A DNA stretch of 64,000 nucleotides from Eretmocerus hayati (GCA_029851415.1 CM056743.1:26698905-26762904), one strand, 5' to 3'; positions 13,187-27,400 are shown, counted from the stretch's first letter. The notes: generated by a model from the sequence alone, not told the origin. Numbers and translations are program-made.

Positions 13187-14115
13187 AATAGTAAATTTCG
13201 ATTCTAGGGTGTGAAAACTTTTTTCCGCGCCTGAGCAGTGGATGTCTGTCCCGAGTCACAGGCGAGGGTCGAAATCATCACGAAGATGCAAAATTGTATT
13301 TTATTGCCCTATGCTCAGTTCGGGCGCTAGGATAATATAATTTAATTTCCGAGCGAAGCGGGAATAAGTCTTTTCTGTCCGAAATGAGCCTGCAAGTACA
13401 GGGCAATCATGATTTCACACTATGAGAAGCCTGAAACCGGATTTAGGAGCCGCATTTTTAGATTACTATGTCGAAAAATGGGTTTTACTCCCGCGTATCA
13501 AGCAATACTTTTTGATAAACTATGAGTAAGAATTGGCAATCTGTACGCAAAATGCACTTTTTGCACTGTGCAAGATAGTACATCGATCTCATACCAAGTT
13601 TATGAGGTTATGACTTGCTCCCAGGAAAACGATTGGTTTTCGGCCCGAGCCGCAGGCGAGGGTCGAAATAATTGCTCGGAAGCGGGGAACCTCATGAACG
13701 AGGACCCAAATATCGGAAAATTGCAAAGGAAATGTTCAATCCCTCGGCCCAAAACAGAGGCAATTAGAGGTTTTTGGCATCAAAAAAATGTTTGCACCAT
13801 ATTCGTATGGGTATTTTCGGGCCCAGGGGACTGGTTCGAAATACTCGTTCCGCTCGAAAATTCAACAGTCCCAAAGTCCAAAATAACGGTGCAAAAACAT
13901 ACTATTTCGATACACCGTGCGTAAAAGTGCACTTTGCGCACAGTTTGTCAACTTTTACTCACAGTTTATCGAAAAGTATAGTTCGATACACAAGCGTAAA
14001 ACCTATCATTCGCATCCTCGTGATGATTCCGACCCTCGCCTGCGGCTCGGGCCGGAAACCCATCACTCGGACGCGAATAAAACGTTTTACGCCCTTGTAT
14101 CGAAATGTACTATTC
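13187..14115. mobile_element. Long-TIR fold-back repeat
   Basis: The two halves are inverted copies. AATAGTAAATTTCGAT near 13188 pairs with the complement of ATCGAAATGTACTATT near 14099. CAGGCGAGGGTCGAAATCAT near 13260 pairs with GATTCCGACCCTCGCCTG near 14024. Inner inverted segments around 13500-13560 and 13925-13990 share TGTGCGCAAAGTGCAC-like motifs. Fragments of the same family occur near 2165-2280, 45640-45860 and 55270-55530. Exact ends and target duplications are unresolved. Open frames across it are not genes. Confidence 0.6.
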
Positions 14116-14950
14116 TTGCATTTTTCCCTGTATTTGAATCACATGACTGCGTTGGCGATATTTTGAGATTGGTGAAGAGTTAATCAAAGCAATGTACCCC
14201 TACATAAGTTTTCACACTTAAACACGATAGCACTCATTTCAAGGCGCAAGAGAGTGTTTAGAACGCAGGGTACGAGCTAAGTACTATTAGTAGACTATGA
14301 CCGAGGCTGTATGAAATATTAGTATAAAAATTCATACCATATCTTCAAAAATTCAAACTGTTCAAGTCCGGGCAATACTGCGTACATGGAACGAAGGCGA
14401 ATTTTGGTATCGCTGAGGAGCAAAATTTAACTAAAGCCATAGTGCGAGCAAATGATCCGTTAATGATAAGGAGGGTGGTATTGAGACATATACGATGGAT
14501 CCGTCCAGGACAAAGCGAGTGCTATATTATCGAAGCTTGCGCAAGCCTCAAGCTTAACAGGCGCGTAATTCGAGTTGGGACGATGACGATGAGAAGGACG
14601 ACGACGCCTCGGCTGAGCTTCGTTAGAACGTCCGTGGACATAAAAGTCTCTCATTACGAAGAGAAGCCAAGGAGTTTCTGGAACGGGGGCTAAGGTGCTC
14701 GTACCCGAACTATATATACCTACATCATCTCGAACTAACGAGTCTTGATATCATATTTCACAACAGCAGCACGGCTGTGTATATGTGATCTTACTTTTCT
14801 TACCATCCGCATCGGATTCGGTTTTGATTCACAGGTCTTCAAGAAATTTTTAAAAGACAAATTTTGAAGTCTGCTTTGTTTGCTCTCAGGATATTTCTGG
14901 ATAGCTGACTTCGGGAGTTAACCTTTGAGAATGGCGATGCGTTTCATGAT
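14116..14950. other. Non-coding stretch, no gene recognised
   Basis: Only short frames without domain content are present. This is the region downstream of the minus-strand gene, beyond its poly(A) signal. Confidence 0.5.
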
Positions 14951-14957
14951 CTAATAA

Positions 14958-14967
14958 TTTATTTATT
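14958..14967 (-). terminator. Poly(A) signal of the minus-strand secreted gene
   Basis: On the minus strand AATAAATAAAT occurs about 255 bases after the stop codon at 15223. This is a canonical AATAAA signal at a plausible 3' UTR length. No transcript data are available to confirm that it is used. Confidence 0.5.
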
Positions 14968-15222
14968 CATTTCCAATTTCATTCTTCGGAATCAAAAATC
15001 ACTTTGCATGTGTATCAAGTCGAGGTACAGCAGTCAGAACCATTTTAACCAATGTAAGAAAAAGAAACAAACAGATGTCAGTCTCCCAATATGATCTTGC
15101 AAGAGCAATGCCAATATCTCATAGTTTGCATAGCTCGTAATCACCTGAGTTACAGCCTCTGTGGCTGAAACATCATTCAGAATTTGTACTCTCCTTCTGG
15201 TTGAGCAATTTCAATGGTGATT

Positions 15223-15416
15223 TCAAATTGGCGATTGGAAATTAACAGTATTTTCACAGAGTAATACGTTGGATTCTGCGACAATTTCACCAAGCTCAAC
15301 ATTTACACGTTCAACTATACGTCTAATTTCAGTAAGTAGGTTACACATATTATCGTACATTCCGCCGTGCATTGCTCTATACATTCGCATTGGTATTCCA
15401 GGCAATCTGGAGGGAC
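15223..15416 (-). CDS. Minus-strand gene exon 5 (C-terminus)
   Basis: The acceptor is TTATTTTTAG before GTCCCTCC, and the stop TGA is at 15225-15223. It encodes PSRLPGIPMRMYRAMH, NMCNLL, then VNVELGEIVAESNVLL. It aligns with plus-strand exon 54047-54267 (PSR, RMYRAMH, NMCN, EL..I.AES.VL). Confidence 0.88.
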
Positions 15417-18400
15417 CTAAAAATAATTGAACTTTTAGAGATATTGATTGTGTAGGATACATATTTGATTGATGGAATTGTATACAATTTTGTATTCGCA
15501 GAGATTTTCGTTTGCCTAAATAGCATCTGAAGATTTCCAAGATAATCAGAAACTCGAGAGAAACTCATTCATATGCAAAATTTGACAATACCAAATTGGA
15601 TCTAGTTTCAGAATCTGTCCTTATCTTCTGATGTTATTCTTCAACAAATGGGTCGTCTTATCAGAAACAAAACTGACATGATTACAATTGCATCGCTCAA
15701 CCTTCATCAAATTTTGTTACTGACGAACTTAGAATTTGAGTCTCTAAATGTAATAAGTAGTTTCTTTTGAGCCTACCGTCACCCAAATTGTTACAAGGGC
15801 CTGCTCCGCACCGATCCCACCCTATTCTTTCATAATACTTGATATTACGTTCAAGACGATTAATTCTCCAATTCAACTCTTCTTTCTTTCGTTCCAGCCT
15901 GGCCCGTCTCTCTTCGGGAGTTCCAGGGGCCAATACTAAAAAAGCAAATTGGCATTGATAAAATAAATGATCTATTCATCATCCTCGAGTTGATGCCTGT
16001 ATGTTTAGTAATTTCATCAAGACTTTTCAAATTTTTATCTTGCACTAATCCAGTTATAACTAATCATAAATGATTCAAAACATAATTTTTTACATCCATT
16101 TGATACACTCGGCAATAATGATTCTATAGGAATATTTTAGAGGTGACAATTCCGAGAAAAGTTAGAATGGAAATTTTACAATCGTGAATTTGAAATTGAA
16201 ATCGTTTTTGGTTGAGAAAATATTATAGCACTACCTTCTTCAAGCAACCCTGAAATTGAAAATTGATGACGTTGTTCTCTTAGATGGCGACGCATCATCG
16301 ATTCTGGTGAAACGGGCCTTAACCATAATGCCTCCATCTCTTCCCGAAGCTTCCTGAGTTCCTTATTAGCACGTTCCAAGCGTTCAAGTTCTCTAATTTC
16401 TTCGGGAGTGCATGCATCAGGGATAGTAACTTTGAAGGTAAAGAATTGTTTTTTTGATTTTTAAATACTCTTGGCATCAGCTTAAAAAATTAGTCAATTA
16501 TCATTCCGTGAAGATGACTGATCAAACAAATTATTAGAATCAAAGTTGCCAACTAGAAAAAAACATCGTTGCCGATTTTGGTGAGAAAGATGGATAGTAA
16601 AGGGCAAGTCGTCGAAAACGTCAACCGTGGCGTGACGGACTCAAATTTGATTTTCAGAGAGTAGATGAGAGTAGATCAGGTCGTAAATCTCGTCAAATTC
16701 ACTCACATCCTTGCGGAATACTACGGACTCGATGAGGACTTCGATTTTCTTGGTTTTAATCCGACTGAGAGGGAAAATATGAGTGAGAAATTGCTATTTG
16801 TATGCGTGACACCCGTTACGCTCGTATTTTGCGAATTCTGCAATCACCAAATGTGAAACTGAGATCCGTAAGGCCAGGACATTATTGTTGCAGGTTATTG
16901 AATCACCTCCCGTAGAGAAGGAATTTTTATCGTATTAGAATCTCCTTTTTTGAATTTCTAGTGCGTAACAGGTGTCACACCTCCTTCGCGGAATTGTCCT
17001 AAGGGGGTATCCACAAATAAAGCGCATGAGCCGTGAGCCGGCGTACGCCGAGCGTAAAACGCCAAATTTGAGCCGGCTTGAGCGTTTTTCCCGTTACCAG
17101 CAGATCCAAAACAGAACTCGAGTTTAAAAAACGATTGACGAGCTCGTAGTAAACGTAAGAACCCACAAACGGGCTCAAATTTGGTGAGCGGCGCGTGAGC
17201 CGTGCGCCGGCTCACGGCTCATGTGCTTCATTTGTGGACACACCCTAAGGTGGGTCAAAAATGAAGATTTTGAAAATCGTTATGCCTAAGGTGACAAATT
17301 TTACCATCTTATACGAAGATAAGGCAAACATTTTTCTGGGATTTCTGAAGTGAGATTATAGGTTTCAAGAGTATTTTGAGAAATTGAGTAAAAATGTCAT
17401 ATACACGATATATTTTTGAAAACAAAGTCACAGCAGGCAGAACTTACTTGACACAAAAAATGTCTTTCTCGCGTATTTTTTACCGCAAACCCAAAAACCA
17501 GATTCGCTTGGGTCTCAAGGGCTAAGGGTCTTTGTGAGTTGCAAGATACTAAGCAGAGTGGAAGAGCGCTAATTTTCGGGAAACAGAAAATTGATCAATT
17601 GCACAGAAATTTCGTGGTTTTCCAAAACATTGGTGCTCAACCATCTGTATCCTTCAGTTTGCAAAACCCTCAGCTTTTAAGACCCAAATGGACCTGGTAT
17701 CCGGGTTGCGTTCGAAAAAATGTAAGATAAACATTGTATATGACCAATGATTGGTACCAACGGTTGGCTTCTGCACGCTGTGATTTTGGTTCTGAAAATA
17801 ACGTAATTCTATGTGACATTTTCACTCTATTCTGCGAAAAATTTCAAGGCGTTTCCTCGAGCCTAGAATCTCTTTTTATGAATCCGAAAAAGATTGTTTC
17901 TTCATTTACTAAAAAAATCACTGCGACCCGATCAAGCGTAACAATTCTCAGAAATTGCCATTGTTTAGAACAATCTAATTAATAGTATCTTTTGCTATGA
18001 CATTCACGAGTTGGTAGCACATGTAACGAATTCCTGGATATGTAACACAGCCCAACAGAATGAAATAAACTAGTCTGAAGATCCTCAATTTGTCGATATA
18101 AAGGTAGGTGAGTCGGATGAATAATGAAACAGCATCAATTATCATTAAAGTAGCACGACCGGGCCAAGAAGTGATTATTGCAAGATAATAAAACTGTAAG
18201 GATTGACAGTGAATGATAACATTGTAATAAAAGAGTGTCGTACCAGGATGTGGTGATGTTGTAATTGTTGATTCTGCTTGGCTTACATCATTGAGTGATA
18301 TTGCAGCAACACTTTTTGCCTCGTTTTTTCCGCCTAGTAGATCAATATCAGAATCTAATTTGTCCAACTGCTCTTTCCACTCGGATAGTAACATCGTTTT

Positions 18401-21400
18401 TTCGTCCAGTTCCTCGCCCTCGCCTTCAACGGCTATTGCGATGAGACAAAATCACATCAGTACCTTGGAATGTGAGAAGCGAGATCAATTTTGAAGAATT
18501 TCAGGAAGCCAACTAAGAAATACATTTGAAACACGCAGACAAAGTAGAGTGATCAGTACGAAAGAATAACATCCACGAATTTACAATATGTACATAAAAT
18601 TGTAATGGTGGTTATGATTTTAATGCTGTTCTTGGACTGTCCTTTTGAATATACTTATGATTAGGTAAACAACGCGTTTCGGACATCTAATTATGTCCTT
18701 CTTCAGGTTAAATCATACGTATATATATTACTTCTTATGGGGGTGGGTAATCTGATAGTGAGTAAGCTTAAATAACTAGGACTTATCAACGTAGGTGCGG
18801 TTTCTTATGGTCCCCTCTGAGATGAAACTTGGTGCAAATCTCGATCCTCATCGGCCCGCAGCAACTTCTTTGAAGAACAGCCGCGTGGCTAACAGGTCGA
18901 TTGGTGTTGAAATGCACTAATTCACTCACAAGCTTCACTTCATAGTAAACCGCACTGAGATACTGTTTTTGTGGCTATCACACTATTTCCGGTTAAATAT
19001 GGTGTGCAATTTTTGCCCACGGTGGGATGTATAGAAAAGGAAAGAATTCGTTGAGTTTGGAATGAGAGAAATTTTTTAAAAGATTCGTTCCCTTCCAGAG
19101 ACGGGTACGAACTGATCGGGCTGTAGAGTGTTGTTGGGTGTGCATAATGTTGGGTTGAATGAGATGTTTGTGTGTAAGAATGTGTTTGTGAATCCCTCCT
19201 ATTAATCCGCAGGCTAATCGAGAAGTTGGCGTATCTCGAATTTTTCGATATCTGGGAGGTTGTGTAAGAATTGATATGAATATGTTGTGACTAATGTGAG
19301 TGAAAACAGGCTGCTGCAATGAAAATCATAACAAGAACCATAACAATAACATAACCAGAAAGGCAAAAGTTATGATGAGATTATAAAAGTCACAAGAATT
19401 CGTGAGTTTTTCTCAAGTAATATAGCGCGCTACCCTGATATAAGATGCCGCTGCGGTACCTAAGAGTTAATCAATCCAGTGAATTTTGTGAGACTATTTG
19501 TAAAATATAAGTGCTCCAAACAGCCAGGGAAATGTGCGTGTTCGCGGGACGAATTAGGGCATTACTTGATTCCTTCAACAATGTATTTTCCCAACCGATA
19601 TTGTGCTCTCTCGAATTTGCCTTCGTATTGACGCAAAACGTCTTTGCAATATCTCAGACTCCTGACTTTGTGGTGATCGAGATTCGACTTATGAAGAATG
19701 ATACCCCGGATTTGATACTCTTTACCTTGCGCAAAATATTTCTTTCTCATCCACGTTCTTTTTTCGCGAAAACTAATCGACTTTTCATTCATATGACCTA
19801 TTCACGATAGAATTCTATTTTTTCACAAGAAAAAGAAGTTTATGAGCAAACTCGCATAGCTTTCGTGAAAATATGTGTTGCATTTTTCTTCTGATCATTG
19901 GATAGTACATTTTATGCAGCTAAATATTCTGTATTGTCGGGTATCCAGTCATAGGTATCTGACAATGAGTTAGCTTTCCAAATACTTCGAATGGGCCAGA
20001 ATTTATTTGATTGATTACTCATTTGCTGTTTGAAGAACAATATCAGCTCCTTGCATAGATGTTTTCGATGTTCATTCTTTTATAGTTTGCAAATTTTTAA
20101 TTCAATTCCATCAGCGCGCTTGCGCGCGTGTCAAGTTACTAGTATTAAGAAAAAAGTGGGGTTACTCTGCCGAAATCTATATTAGAGAAAAAATTTTTCG
20201 TTAGAACTATACTTGTGGTACATATGTAATCTATATACGCTCGAGTTGAGGGAGGAGTCAACGTCGTACTGGCGTCGCCGTGCTCATAAAAATTTAAAGG
20301 TCCCGTACTGCCTGTACTACTCGATTCACAAATTCGTCACTTTTATTATTTTCCTTCGTGAGACTTCTAATGCTTGTGGTCGGTTGGAAAAGGTTCATGT
20401 TAGAAAGAGGGCAGTTATATAACAAGATATGATGCTGTTCAGACCGAAGGTATACTATGGAGATGCAAATAGTATATGTATTGATTTTTGGAATCGTGTC
20501 AAGTCAGATGGTTCTTTGCGACGGTAAAAGATTATGTGTTATAAGAATTCAATTTTTTGGAGGATCGTGCCTATTTTGGATTGTTTAATTAGTCCGACCA
20601 GATAGATCTTGGGGAGAGCTTCAATTTGAGCTAACACAAGCTTCAATTGTGTGAAAGTTCACTGAGATATGATGAATTGATATATACCCATTTTCACGAG
20701 CAAAACACAGTGGTTTTCATATACATTTGCTATTTTGTGGTGAATTCATGAATTTTGAAAGTTTGTTCGCCTTTGATTCTATTTTTATACACTATCAAAA
20801 ATGTCTGTGCTGAGTTTCACATCGATATTACTGAAATTGTTCATTCTGTAACCAAAAAACGGACTGATTTCTGATTCGCGTCGAGTCAATCGTTCTCTCG
20901 AATGTTGAAAATGTTTGTTATCATTTTTGAAATTTCCGGTACTTGAAATCATTTTGAATTCTCCAAATAGAATGGTGAGTTAGATCTTGAAAAGAGTTTC
21001 AATTTAAGCTTTTACACGCCTCAATTGTGTGAAGATTCACTGAGTTAGGATGAATTGATATAAATCCATTTTCACGAGTGAAAACAGTAATTTTTCATGG
21101 AATTTTGCTATGTTGTGGTGAATTCATAAATTTTGAAAGTTTGTTTGCCTCTGATTCTATTTCTATACCTTATCAAGGATGTCTGTGTTGAATTTCACAT
21201 CGATATAACTGAAATTGTCCATTCTGTAACCAAAAAACGTACTGATTTCTGATATGTGTCAAGTCTATCGTTCTCTCGGACGGTGAAAATGTTTGTTATC
21301 ACTTCTGAAATTTTCGGTACTCGTAACCATTTTGAATTCTCCAAATGGAATGGCCAGCTAGATCTTGGGAAGAGTTTCAATTTGAGCTGTTACACGCTTC

Positions 21401-24400
21401 AATTGGGTAAAAATTCACTGAAATATGATGAATTGATATATCCCTATTTTCACGAGCGAAACACAGTGGTTTTCATGTATTTTTGCTATGTTTTAGTGAA
21501 TTCATGCATCTTGGAAGATTGTTCGTCTTTGATTCTATTTTGATACACTATCAAGAATATCTGTGCTGAATTTCACATCGATATTACTGAAATTGTACAT
21601 TCTGTAACCAAAAAACGGACTGATTTCTGATTCGCGTCAAGTCAATCGTTCTCTCGAATGGTGAAAATGTTTGTTATCATTTTTGGAATATTCGGTACTT
21701 GAAATCATTTTGAATTCTCCAAATAGTATGGCCAGCTAGATCTTGGAAAGAATTTCAATTGAAGCTATTACACGCTTCAATTACGTAAAAATTGACTGAA
21801 ATATAATGAATTGATATATACCTATTTCCACGAGTGAAGGACAGTGTTTTTCATGTATTTTTGCTATGTTGTGGTGAATTCATGGATTTTGGAAGTTTAT
21901 TTGCCTTTGATTCGATTTTTTTATACACTATCAAGAATGTCTTTGCGGATTTTCACATCGATATTACTGAAATTGTCAATTATTAATTTGAATGACCAGA
22001 TAGTTCTTGGGAAGAGCCTCAATTCAAGTTGTTACACGCCTGAATTGTATGAAGATTGACTGAGCTATAATGATTCTCCGTGTATCCTTCCTTGCACGTG
22101 TAAGTTCGTGGTTTTCATAGATTTTTGACATGTTGTGGTAAATTCATACATTCTGGGAGTTTGTCTGTCTCTGATTCTATTTGGTATACTTTTAAGGATG
22201 TCTATACCGAATTTCACATCGATATTACTGGAATTGCCCGTTTTGTAACCAAAAAACGCACTGATTCCTCATAATTCGTGTCGAGTCAATCGTTCTTTCG
22301 AATGGTAAAAATCTATGTTATCACTTCCGAAATTTTGGGACTCCGAATCATTTTGAATGGTTCCATTGGTATGATGAGATAGGTCTCGGAAGGAGCCTAA
22401 ATTCGAGCTATTATGCGCCTCAATCGTATGAAAATTCACCGGGTTGTTATGATTCTCTGTGTACCCTTTGTTACACGTGAAAGACTGTGATTCTCTTTGA
22501 ATTCTCCAAATAGTATCGTTTGACCAGCAACAGTTCACTGTGATTTCCTTATATAAAATCTCCTCTGATGAGGGGGAGGGGGGGGGGACTTTCAATCTGA
22601 TCCACCAAACCTTACGATGGAAGGGAACCAATTGAAAGGAAACACGGTTACACTTAAGATCACTGGTAACACTCATCATTAGCACTGAGTTAATAGTCCG
22701 TGGTAACGTTAATCATTTCACAGGTCTCATAACATCGCACTGGAAAGTCACTAGTGTCACTGACACATCATGCAAAGTCACACCGATACAACTAATTAGC
22801 ACCAACCATGATTCACTCATGAATTCCATCCATTTCACACTGCTCTATAGTGGTTCCACCCCCGCAACGCACTGAAAATTCACAGACACCACCCATCAGC
22901 ACTGAGAACCCACTGAACACTGAAATTTCACTGATGCACTGAAAGTTACACCAATACAAACACCACCCATCAGGATTGAGAAGCCACTGAAAACATGATC
23001 CACTTATGAGATTCATCAATTTTTCACTGCTTTTCTTCGGTTGTTTCACTAGTCATCCACTCCCGAACAACACTGAAAATTCACTCATTCCTCGACCATT
23101 TCAATAAATTTCTCACTGTTTCCAAGCGATTTCACTCACTATTTTTGTCTAGTTCCACTGTCGTTGCACTATTCATACACCACTTATTAGCACTGAAATT
23201 TTACTGGACACTGAAAGTTCACTGATGTAATCATTATTTCATCGAATTCCTACAGTTTCCATCAATGTCATTCTTGAATCACTATTCCTGAAATATTAAA
23301 ACTCAAGGGCGACGAAGAGGGGGGGGAGCTGGACTAGTATCCCGGTGTGTTGCGTGGAGATTTGAATTAAATATACTCCTTCTAACCTTTGAATCTCTTT
23401 CCGTTTCTGAAAATCCATGGAGAGTTGTTATATACTCTTCCCACTGGGACGAGCTCATTATTTGAATTTTTTGTGATTTTGGAGGTCTAAGAAGAAGTTT
23501 TTGTAGAGACCGCTCAATTTTTTTGTATCTTCTCTGATATTGATGTTATTCTCATTTAATTGGATATGGAACATTTCTGATATCAAGCGCTTGTTCAGAT
23601 GTGGTTCAACATCAAGTATTTGAGGTTTTTCCCAATCGAAATCATGGCCATTCTCCGCCATTTTGTGGAGTGATAAGACATTCGGTTCTTGAGTTCTACT
23701 GATAATATTATTTCTATGTTCTTTCACTCTTGTTTTCAGATATCTCATAGTTTGTCCGATATAAGTTTTTGGGCAATGGAGGCAATCGATCTTGTACACC
23801 ACGTCGGTTTGGTTCATTTTCTCTAGGCTGTCTTTTCCCAGTCGTATTATTGAGTTGAATTTGTTGTTGGATTTGAAGATTGTGTGAATGTCATGTTTCG
23901 ATAGAATTCTCTTAATGTTCTCCGAAAAATTCTTGTAGTATGGGATCACAACCTTGGTTTCTCTGCTAAATAAATCGTTTTTAGCTTTCCTCAGGGCCTT
24001 TTGTTGTTGTGGGTCACTGTTTCTAATTTTACAGATTCGAACGGTGATATATCTTGCAATGAATTTCAGAGGGTAATCATTCTCTAACAGAAGGTCTCGA
24101 ATTTTCGTCAAATTTTTGGCATGAAACTTTGGATGAGATAGTTGGATTCCTCTGTCAACAAGGTTGTAAACTGTGGCCTTCTTTTGGGACATGGGGTTAT
24201 GAGAATTGAAATTTAAATAAGTATGGCTCTGTGTTGGTTTTTGATACCAATCTGTGACGAGTTTCCCATTGTCAGTGATTAGAAGTAAATCCAGGAAGGG
24301 TAATTGACCATTTTCTTCTACTTCAATAGTGAATTCCAGATTTTTGTCGTAACTGTTGAATGTTTTTATGAAATTATCGATTTGATCTGCTGGAATGACT

Positions 24401-27400
24401 GCAAGACCATCATCCACGAATATTCTGAGGATAACTGGTTTGAAATTGAAACTGTTTTCTAAATTCCTCAAGCAAGTTTCTATGCAATCTTCCATGACCA
24501 GGTTGGCTACAATCGGAGATAGAGGTAATCCCATGGGCGCGCCATCTTTTTGTCTGTAAAATTCACCATCGAATTGAAAAAAGGTGTTATTAAATATTAG
24601 TTGTATGGCTTTAATGAACTCGTCTTTCGTTAGTAGTGTATGATTCTGTATGTGATGCCATCTTGCCTCTACCGCTTTTACAATTAGATTCAATGTGATC
24701 GACGGAAACAACTGAACAGCGTCGAAGGAAACTTTCACATGATTTGGTGGTATGTTCATATCCTGTAAATCATTCTTCAAATCCCAACTATCTTTTATGT
24801 AGTATTCCGTTTTCGGGCAACTTCTAGAGATTGACAAGCTAAGTATCTTGGACAGAACATAGAGAGGGGTGTTTGTAGAGGATACTATGATTCTCAGAGG
24901 GTAATTAATTTTGTGTATCTTGACCAACCCGTATGCTCGTGCTAAATTTGTAGATTCAATGCTAATGTTAATCTTGTTGTTCATCCTTTTCTCTCTGTGT
25001 TTTACATTTTTTGGATGGTCTGGGTTGACTTTTTTAACAAAGGATTTTATCTTTTCTTTGATTTGATTCAAGGGATTTCTCTGAAGCTTTTCGTACTGAT
25101 CATCGTCACTCAAGATCTCTTTCATTTTTCTTATGTATGAATCTTTATAAATCAGTACACATTTGTTTCCTTTATCTGATTTTGTGATCAAAATTTCATC
25201 ATTTTCTTTCATGAACTTCGAAGTATATCTCAAGTTGAGTTCCAATTCGCGTTCATGATCAGTAATATGGGTTTTCCTTGGATCGTATCGGTTGATGTTA
25301 TTCAGGATTTTATTTCGAATAATGTTCATTTCTCGTTCATCAAATTCCCTCTCTTGGTCGGATGAAAAGGGGTTGATCGTATTTTCCACATTTTTGAGGA
25401 TATTCAGAATATCATTTTTTGTTGGATTCAAAGCGTGATTGTATCGATCTCCCAAATTTAGCACTTTCGCCACTTGGTCCGGGATGTGGGTGTTGGTCAA
25501 GTTGACAATATTATCTTTGAATTGATTTGTGTTCTGAGAATGGTGTGAGTGTGGAGTTTGAACATATCGATTTTGTTCACGCTGTTTGTTCGGTATCCAG
25601 TTGTTTAAATTGAAGGCAATTTTTTGATCAGATTTCTCTCTCAAATTACGGCGAAAGAAGAAGATTTTATTACTATAGAACTCTTCAAAAGCATCAAAAA
25701 GAACCATGTCTATATTTCTCAAGTGTTGTGTGAGTATCATGATCTCAGAATTAATGTGACGTAACTGGTGGTGGTGATCATTTATTTCTAATCTGAGGAT
25801 TTTTAATTTCATCTTAAGAATTTCTTTCAGCACAAACCGTGTATTTCTCCCATCTTTGAATTTCAGTACATCAGCAAAGGAGTCTATTTTACCTAAATGT
25901 GGGGGTGGGAGGTCACAGTTTCTACATCGCAATAAACAACGAACTTGTTCCATGAGTTTCACTTTGTGTTTAATGAGATGGATGTATCCTCTGAATAGAT
26001 CGACGTGTTCAGAACTCAGAGTGTTTTTCATTAAGAAAATGATTCTCGATGTTGAAGAGTATTTCCGATATCTTAACTCATTCAGCAGCTCGTGAAAATT
26101 CGAATATATATGATTCCTCCCTGGTAAGTGTTGATTCATGGTGACGTATTGTAAAGAGAACAAGGAGGGAAAGATAGGAGCGAAGTATAGCAAAATCAAG
26201 TGTTGGATGGTGTGTTAATACGAAAGTAGTGTGGTCGAGAGATGAGGAAACTTTTCACTATATAATGGGTATACGCATGAGATTCATATACGAGATTCTC
26301 ATAAGATCTCTAAAATATCAATCTTTTTGTCCACTTTCAAGCAGTGGTGTGAGAATATTTAATTTTGACTCTAATGTCCAGACAGAGAGTAATGGTGGTT
26401 ATGATTTTAATGCTGTTCTTGGACTGTCCTTTTGAATATACTTATGATTAGGTAAACAACGCGTTTCGGACATCTAATTATGTCCTTCTTCAGGTTAAAT
26501 CATACGTATATATATTACTTCTTATGGGGGTGGGTAATCTGATAGTGAGTAAGCTTAAATAACTAGGACTTATCAACGTAGGTGCGGTTTCTTATGGTCC
26601 CCTCTGAGATGAAACTTGGTGCAAATCTCGATCCTCATCGGCCCGCAGCAACTTCTTTGAAGAACAGCCGCGTGGCTAACAGGTCGATTGGTGTTGAAAT
26701 GCACTAATTCACTCACAAGCTTCACTTCATAGTAAACCGCACTGAGATACTGTTTTTGTGGCTATCACACTATTTCCGGTTAAATATGGTGTGCAATTTT
26801 TGCCCACGGTGGGATGTATAGAAAAGGAAAGAATTCGTTGAGTTTGGAATGAGAGAAATTTTTTAAAAGATTCGTTCCCTTCCAGAGACGGGTACGAACT
26901 GATCGGGCTGTAGAGTGTTGTTGGGTGTGCATGATGTTGGGTTGAATGAGATGTTTGTGTGTAAGAATGTGTTTGTGAATATTAAGAAAAAAGTGGGGTT
27001 ACTCTGCCGAAATCTATATTAGAGAAAAAATTTTTTGTTAGGACTATACTTGTGGTACATATGTAATCTATATACGCTCGAGTTGAGGGAGGAGTCAACG
27101 TCGTACTGGCGTCGCCGTGCTCATAAAAATTTAAAGGTCCCGTACTGCCTGTACTACTCGATTCACAAATTCGTCACTTTTATTATTTTCCTTCGTGAGA
27201 CTTCTAATGCTTGTGGTCGGTTGGAAAAGGTTCATGTTAGAAAGAGGGCAGTTATATAACAAGATATGATGCTGTTCAGACCGAAGGTATACTATGGAGA
27301 TGCAAATAGTATATGTATTGATTTTTGGAATCGTGTCAAGTCAGATGGTTCTTTGCGACGGTAAAAGATTATGTGTTATGAGATTTCAATTTTTTGGAGG

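Larger units (their letters stand above)
18604..22660 (-). repeat. Pseudo-LTR 1 (downstream, carries Helitron)
   Basis: Without the 950-bp Helitron this copy is 3107 bp, exactly the length of pseudo-LTR 2, with no net indels and roughly ten substitutions that I could spot. It contains a hammerhead ribozyme (18648-18722, minus) and the tandem array of about 380 bp units. It is the downstream repeat relative to the minus-strand ORF. Confidence 0.85.

Noticed and set aside
13568..14183. Overlapping 118-, 130- and 88-aa plus-strand frames
   Set aside because: They fall within a long-TIR fold-back repeat whose fragments occur elsewhere in the window.
19562..19792. Captured host gene in the Helitron (76-aa minus-strand frame)
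   Set aside because: The peptide looks protein-like, but I could not recognise it or find splice signals, so no gene is called.
22269..22685. 138-aa frame in pseudo-LTR 1, repeated in the other copies
   Set aside because: It overlaps the tandem ~380-bp array. Its repetition only reflects the duplicated pseudo-LTR; no motif was seen.
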